From Candidatus Gastranaerophilales bacterium (lineage in GTDB: Bacteria > Cyanobacteriota > Vampirovibrionia > Gastranaerophilales > Gastranaerophilaceae), in the NCBI GenBank assembly GCA_003150395.1, contig QAMI01000002.1:9537-20143 (forward strand): a DNA stretch of 10,607 nucleotides, in the 5' to 3' direction. Positions 6,422 through 10,607 of the stretch are shown one piece after another (positions within the stretch are counted from its first letter, which is position 1; the number at the start of each line of letters is the position of its first letter). Position numbers and translations under genes: made by a program. A model generated the notes under the pieces. That model did not search any database, was not told the origin of the DNA, and worked only from the letters and a program-made list of their open reading frames with translations.

Positions 6422-8476
6422 TTAATCTTCTTTTTCCTTCAAAACATTTGCATAATGTTCAAGTTTATCTAGAAGAGGCTGGAATTCGTTATAAAGGCTT
6501 TCTCGTTTCTGATTAACCAAATTTTCTTTGTTAGGGTCTTCTTTCGGAATAGAGTTAGCGTATCCAACAACGTTCATATCAATTCTTGCTTGAACGGCAA
6601 TTTTTAAAACCTCCGGAATATTTAAGGCTGTCGGGTTGTCGCTCGACAAGTTTTTGTAATATTTATCAACAAAGTCCGGTGATATTCTTTCTCTCCAGTT
6701 GACGTTGTTGCTTGAACCGCCGACGTTGTATACTATATTTTTATCTGTTATTCCTAGAATATCGGCAAAGGACACCTGGATTTTTTGTTTTGTAAAGAGT
6801 TCTGCAAATTTTGCATTTACAAGTTCTCTGTCTGCTTTTTCAAGCTCTTTGCCTGTTTTTTCAATACCATCGACTTCTCCTGCAATTGCACGACAGAATT
6901 TAATATTTTCTTCTAATCTTGCAGGATCCTGATTTAAATATCCCGCCAAGTACATTGCATCCCATGCAGGATTTGTTCTTCTCCAGCCGCCGTCTGTTTT
7001 CAGCATATTCATCGCAGGCCTTGAATCGTGAGACCCTACTAAATACCAGTGATGGTTTCCTGCAAATTCATCTTTTGTATATTCCAACTGTATAAGGCGT
7101 GGAAGCTGTTCTTCATTGTAATAAATTTGTTTGAATAAATCCGGTTCACAGCAAATATTTTCCCAAACAGGATCGTTTTTGTCCAAATCGTGTTCTGCTA
7201 AAACCGGAAGGACAAGTCTTCTTAAGATACGTGGATAATCATAGTAATGGTCAAGTTTATTACCATTTTCATCCCTTATGTTTGACATAAAATCACCATG
7301 AACTTCACTTTTGATTTGGTTTCCATCTTTGTCTTTTTTAACACTTGCTTCTTCATATACAAACGGATCAATCAGTCCTAAAGCATGGTCTATTCGCATA
7401 TTTTCACAATTTTCAAGTGCATGCTCTAATTTTTCTTTCAAAAATTCTCCGCCTATATTGAGCCCGTTTTCCCCTTTAAATAATTTTCGCGGATTAAGTA
7501 CGGGAATTTGCCAGGTTTGGTGCGGTGTGTTTGGATCTCTTTCAAATGCGCCGATTGCATAACCTTCAAGAAATGCTTCTTTATATCTCCATACATCCAT
7601 TTGGGAACAGCCGATTAAGAAGTCTGAGAAATATTTAAATCCAAGATTTTCACGGAATTTTTTATTTTCATGTATTTGTTTTGAAACAAGAAATTGTTCA
7701 AATTGATATTGTTCAATAGGGTTTTTGTATTTTTTTAGAAGGGTTTCGTAGCGTTTTTGGGCATTTTTGTCACCTTTTCTTATGTCTTCCATAAGAGTTT
7801 GATCAGAAACATTTTTCCATTTTGTAAAATCTTCGTTCCTGTTCAAGGTTGAAAGAAGTCTGTACATACCTTCTTCTTCAGTTTGGCGGCCTTTTGCGTC
7901 TTTAAAATTCTCAAATTCCGAGTTAAGTTTAATTGCTTGCGGCTGGCCTTTTGAGAGATTTATTTTAAAGTTTTTATAGCTTTCGGAAAGTCCCAGGTAA
8001 TATGCAAGCTTTGCTTCTATTTGGTCAGAAAAGGTATAATTTTTATCTGTTGGTTTTATTGCTTCTGTGATTTTTTTGTAAGTTGCTTCAGACAAAATCT
8101 TTCCGTAGGCCGGTGAGGTTAGCGGTGCAAGATCTATGAAAAGCGGATTTTCATTAAGCGCTGATGCATTATACGGTGAAATTTCATTATCATATAAAAC
8201 TCCGTTGGGGCCAAGCTGGTTTCCGTTGAACCCGTTTAATTTTAGGAATTTTATATAAGCTTTTGCTCCTTCTCCGTATGGTGAACCGATAAATGAATCC
8301 CGGCCGACGGCAGGAAATACAGAACCATGAGTTATGGCAATTCTTTGTTCTGAGCCGGCTGCTTTAAAGCCTGCTTCCATAGTTTTTTGATAATCGGCTT
8401 CTTCATCTTTTCTAAGGCGTCTTTCAAAAGACAGCCTGTTGTTAAACATGTTATTTTGAATTCTTGTTACTTGCAT
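6422..8476 (-). CDS. malQ: Divergent GH77 4-alpha-glucanotransferase (amylomaltase-like) with N-terminal tag peptide
   Basis: Likely transfers alpha-1,4-glucan segments between malto-oligosaccharides, in glycogen or maltodextrin use. Family landmarks appear in order: FLKLNGFNGNQLGP with SPY and NPLFIDL (about residues 77-116, the substrate-site start of GH77); IGCSQMDVW (288-296); MRIDHALG (360-367) with the expected nucleophile Asp363; CCEPDLF (442-448), whose Glu444 matches the acid/base of the usual AEDLG; GSHDS (481-485) with Asp484 in place of the usual THDN; and NWRERI (593-598). All three catalytic acids are therefore present, though the surrounding words differ from textbook MalQ. At 684 aa it is longer than the usual 500 or so, with an inserted helical stretch at about 130-255. 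The first 20 residues (MQVTRIQNNMFNNRLSFERR) precede the enzyme fold and resemble the tag on nearby hypotheticals. GGGAG lies 11 bases before the ATG. It is 52 bases downstream of the FHIPEP-domain gene and ends at the shared hairpin. Confidence 0.85.
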   Translation of the reverse strand: MQVTRIQNNMFNNRLSFERRLRKDEEADYQKTMEAGFKAAGSEQRIAITHGSVFPAVGRDSFIGSPYGEGAKAYIKFLKLNGFNGNQLGPNGVLYDNEISPYNASALNENPLFIDLAPLTSPAYGKILSEATYKKITEAIKPTDKNYTFSDQIEAKLAYYLGLSESYKNFKINLSKGQPQAIKLNSEFENFKDAKGRQTEEEGMYRLLSTLNRNEDFTKWKNVSDQTLMEDIRKGDKNAQKRYETLLKKYKNPIEQYQFEQFLVSKQIHENKKFRENLGFKYFSDFLIGCSQMDVWRYKEAFLEGYAIGAFERDPNTPHQTWQIPVLNPRKLFKGENGLNIGGEFLKEKLEHALENCENMRIDHALGLIDPFVYEEASVKKDKDGNQIKSEVHGDFMSNIRDENGNKLDHYYDYPRILRRLVLPVLAEHDLDKNDPVWENICCEPDLFKQIYYNEEQLPRLIQLEYTKDEFAGNHHWYLVGSHDSRPAMNMLKTDGGWRRTNPAWDAMYLAGYLNQDPARLEENIKFCRAIAGEVDGIEKTGKELEKADRELVNAKFAELFTKQKIQVSFADILGITDKNIVYNVGGSSNNVNWRERISPDFVDKYYKNLSSDNPTALNIPEVLKIAVQARIDMNVVGYANSIPKEDPNKENLVNQKRESLYNEFQPLLDKLEHYANVLKEKED

Positions 8477-8499
8477 ACCCTTATAAACTCCCTGAATAA

Positions 8500-8527
8500 A
8501 TTTTTTTGCTATTAATTTTAAAAAAAT
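8500..8527. repeat. A/T inverted repeat between the GH77 and FHIPEP-domain genes
   Basis: ATTTTTTT (8500-8507) and AAAAAAAT (8520-8527) are complementary across 12 bases. The stem has no GC pair, so it is a weak structure. A TAAAAT box (minus strand, 8515-8520) lies inside and could be a -10 for the GH77 gene, but no convincing -35 accompanies it. Confidence 0.25.
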
Positions 8528-8528
8528 G

Positions 8529-10004
8529 TTAAATACTTGAAATTATTTCAATTCCATAATTGCATCCGATTTCTTCTCTTGTTAATACGACAATGTCGTT
8601 CAGGTAGTTGGAAAGCAATGTGAAAAATAAATGTCTCAATTCCATTGGAACAAGAATTTTTGGTAATTCAAGGCCTAATTGTTCAGATTTTTTTGCAATT
8701 TTTCGCGCAAGTTTTTCTGCAAATTCTCCGTCAATTTTTATAATAAAATCTTCATCTTCTTCAAAACTCGGCATAAAAGAATCCAAAGTTTTGTCGGAAA
8801 TTTCAATTAAGCTAATAACCCCATCTTCGTTGGCATATTGCGCACAAATCCTTCTGGCAAGCGCAAGGCGTACTTTTTTTAGTAAATCTGATTTTGCACT
8901 TTCTTCTGCAAAATCATTCATTTTTTCAAAGATGTAAGTTATATCTTTGATTGAAACTCGCTCTCTTACCAGGCTCGTCAGAATAAATTTCAAATCTGAA
9001 AGCGAAATAAAATCAGGGATTATATTTTCAACAAGAAAATCATTGCGTTTGCTTACAACATCAATGTATTTTTCCACATCATTATAGTCAAAAAGTTCGT
9101 CAACATATTTTATAGCTGTATATTCAAGGGCTCGTGCAATAAATTGAGCGCCGCTCATGCCCTTTTCCCAAAAATCTTTTGTTTTACTTTTTTCAATCCA
9201 AACGACTTTTCTGCCTGTAATAAAATCTGTATCATTGATTGAGTTTTTTATTTTTGTCTCAATATTTAGCTCATCTTCAAAGTACATTGTGTAATTCGGA
9301 TAAACACAGGCTCTAAAAACATCAAGTCCGCGAATTCTGATTGAGAATTCATAAGGGTTAAGATTTTCATCATCCTGAAAAACAATTTTCGGGATAATAT
9401 ATCCGAGCTCTTCTGTAAGTTTTAATCTTGTTTTGACTGTTTCTGCAAGAAGTGTTTCGTTTGACTCTTCACAGTCGCTTTCAACATATTCAACGAGTTC
9501 ATCACTCAGGCGGATTGAGAGTTTTTCTTCATAAAGTTTTTCAAACATTACATCAGGTGAAGTTGCTTTAGCAAGTTTAATTTTCAACTCGTCAAGTTCT
9601 TTTAAGTTTGCAGAAATCTTGTCGTTAAGCTTTTTTCTGCTGACAGAGGCCGGAGCTTCTTTTTCAAGTTCTTTTTTTATTTTTGTGATTTTATTTTGCT
9701 GGTTTCTAATTTTTGCCTGAATATCAAGACAGTTTTCGTAGGGCGAAAGCTTTGGGGAAAGCATTTTTTCCATCTGGCTTTTAAAGGTTGAGATATTTAT
9801 TACATCAGACCCGGAACTTTCTTCATCAGCCTGATTTTCGGACATAAAAATGCAGTTGAATTTTATCCCTTCATCAGTTTCAACTTCGTTCATGCTGTAA
9901 AGCTCCCAGCCATTCATTGACATTTCGTTTAAAAGGTTTTGGAGCTCCTGCATGTTGTCGCCTGAACAGGTTTTAATTATATACTGCATTTTTTTGTTAA
10001 ACAT
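8529..10004 (-). CDS. Soluble FlhA/FHIPEP cytoplasmic-domain protein with N-terminal DUF4177-like domain (491 aa)
   Basis: In FlhA/InvA export proteins this domain is the cytoplasmic docking platform for substrates and chaperones of flagellar or type III secretion. Here it occurs without the membrane channel. Residues 6-54 form a small domain with L..LLNEM..NGWEL, as in DUF4177-like proteins. Residues 92-146 are charged and heptad-like, probably a coiled coil. Residues 155-491 follow the FlhA C-terminal pattern: LSIRLSDEL, TRLKLTEELGYIIPKI (192-207), N.NPYEFSIRIRG (214-226), TGRKVVWI (263-270), ENIIPDFISLSDLKFIL (326-342), the hallmark LVRERVSIKDI (345-355), VRLALARRIC (378-387), and the terminal LVPMELRHLF...VVLTREEI (451-479). 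No transmembrane segment is present. AGGAG lies 6 bases before ATG 10004, and the start is 3 bases after the uridine phosphorylase stop, indicating coupling. No flagellar gene is in the window. It may be a diverged export adaptor or a repurposed domain. Confidence 0.82.
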   Translation of the reverse strand: MFNKKMQYIIKTCSGDNMQELQNLLNEMSMNGWELYSMNEVETDEGIKFNCIFMSENQADEESSGSDVINISTFKSQMEKMLSPKLSPYENCLDIQAKIRNQQNKITKIKKELEKEAPASVSRKKLNDKISANLKELDELKIKLAKATSPDVMFEKLYEEKLSIRLSDELVEYVESDCEESNETLLAETVKTRLKLTEELGYIIPKIVFQDDENLNPYEFSIRIRGLDVFRACVYPNYTMYFEDELNIETKIKNSINDTDFITGRKVVWIEKSKTKDFWEKGMSGAQFIARALEYTAIKYVDELFDYNDVEKYIDVVSKRNDFLVENIIPDFISLSDLKFILTSLVRERVSIKDITYIFEKMNDFAEESAKSDLLKKVRLALARRICAQYANEDGVISLIEISDKTLDSFMPSFEEDEDFIIKIDGEFAEKLARKIAKKSEQLGLELPKILVPMELRHLFFTLLSNYLNDIVVLTREEIGCNYGIEIISSI

Positions 10005-10007
10005 TCT

Positions 10008-10607
10008 CTACTCCTGATTTCTGTCGTTTCTAATTATAATTCTTAAGGCTTCAACTGCGGCTTTGATTGCCATATCAGTATCATGAATTACCGGATTTTC
10101 AAGATTGAGCTTTTCTCTTTCCTGGTTTGCAACCGTCAGAAAGATTGAACCTGCTTTTACCTTTAATGCACTTGCGGCTATAAATATAGCTGCAGATTCC
10201 ATTTCAGAGGCCAGGCAGCCGAGTTTTTTCCAAGCCTCCCACTTGTTTAAAAGCTCATAGCTTACGGGGGATTTTTCGGGTGAATGCTGGCCGTAAAAAG
10301 AATCTTTGCACTGTACGACTCCAGCGTGATAAGTTTGGTTTAAATTTTTGCAGGCTTGTACAAGTGCGTTTGTAATATCAAGATTTGCGACTGCCGGGAA
10401 TTCAATCGGCGCGTATTCTTTTGAAGTTCCTTCCATACGGATTGCGCCGGTTGCAATAACAAGGTCTCCGCCTTTCACATTAACATCCATACCGCCGCAG
10501 GTGCCGACGCGTATGAAGGTTTCGGCTCCGGTATTCACAAGCTCTTCCAGGGCAATTGCAGCAGAAGCGCCGCCTATGCCGGTAGAAGTTACTGAAACTT
10601 TTTCTCC
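10008..10607 (-). CDS. udp: Uridine phosphorylase, 5' end cut by window edge
   Basis: Cleaves uridine with phosphate to uracil and ribose-1-phosphate in cytosolic pyrimidine salvage. The reading frame stays open to the right edge (199 codons visible), so the true start, roughly 50 residues further up, is outside. Family signatures are clear: TSTGIGG and ALEELV near the visible N-terminus, FIRVGTCGGM (phosphate-binding Arg), VVQCKDSFYGQHSPE, SYELLNKWEAWKKLG, LASEMESAAIF (ribose-contacting Glu and Met), and FLTVANQERE. The wording QCKDSFYGQHSPE and KWEAWKKLG points to uridine phosphorylase rather than purine nucleoside phosphorylase or MTA/SAH nucleosidase within the same fold. A GTG at 10538 is internal, not the start. 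The next gene starts 3 bases after the stop, so this looks like the promoter-proximal part of the operon visible here. Confidence 0.93.
   Translation of the reverse strand, partial: GEKVSVTSTGIGGASAAIALEELVNTGAETFIRVGTCGGMDVNVKGGDLVIATGAIRMEGTSKEYAPIEFPAVANLDITNALVQACKNLNQTYHAGVVQCKDSFYGQHSPEKSPVSYELLNKWEAWKKLGCLASEMESAAIFIAASALKVKAGSIFLTVANQEREKLNLENPVIHDTDMAIKAAVEALRIIIRNDRNQE

Noticed and set aside
8500..8527. A/T inverted repeat as an intrinsic terminator separating the FHIPEP-domain and GH77 genes
   Set aside because: The stem is made only of A-T pairs and would be too unstable; read-through seems likely.
8608..8937. Plus-strand 109-codon open frame opposite the FHIPEP-domain gene
   Set aside because: It is antisense to a well-supported family domain, with no recognisable motif or ribosome-binding site.
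10536..10538. GTG as the start of the uridine phosphorylase
   Set aside because: The frame stays open to the window edge and the upstream codons encode conserved family sequence (TSTGIGG, ALEEL), so this valine is internal.

Overview
The window looks like chromosomal DNA from a low-GC, fermentative, gut-type bacterium. My best guess is a non-photosynthetic relative of Cyanobacteria in the Gastranaerophilales / Melainabacteria (Vampirovibrionia) group. That rests on the AT-rich intergenic DNA, an ADP-forming acetate-CoA ligase (acetate fermentation), and several hypothetical proteins that begin with a short M-[QS]-[IV]-x-x-I-x-N ... F-x-G peptide, which I associate with that group from memory. 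No 16S or marker gene is present, so the assignment is an inference. I see no rRNA, tRNA, CRISPR array, insertion sequence or prophage gene.

Right block (10607 to 6422, minus strand): a 5'-truncated uridine phosphorylase gene; 3 bases later a 491-aa protein carrying only the cytoplasmic part of an FlhA/FHIPEP-type export protein, behind a small GWEL-type domain and a coiled coil; then, after 52 bases, a divergent GH77 4-alpha-glucanotransferase. The genes are co-directional and probably one operon of nucleoside and glycan metabolism with an unexplained secretion-type domain in the middle. The block ends at a perfect 17-bp hairpin (6374-6410), which also ends the convergent plus-strand gene at 5557-6348 (263 aa, hydrophobic, unknown function).

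Centre (5312-5556): a divergent intergenic region with AT-rich candidate promoters. The plus-strand 263-aa gene and the minus-strand 526-aa membrane-associated protein start on either side of it. These two proteins share a short 'hydrophobic segment then K-[IL]-...-VYHK' module, so they may be distant relatives or partners.

Left block (5311 to 1, minus strand): the 526-aa protein; a TatD-associated-type radical SAM protein with its own good promoter candidate, whose spacer and -35 box are framed by an 11-bp inverted repeat; two tandem paralogous small unknown proteins; and a nearly complete fused alpha/beta ADP-forming acetate-CoA ligase that runs off the left edge only a few residues before its expected end.

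The two most interesting items are the membrane-channel-less FlhA cytoplasmic domain fusion (8529-10004) and the N-terminal peptide shared by otherwise unrelated proteins, including the GH77 enzyme. The second could be a sorting, secretion or cargo tag.
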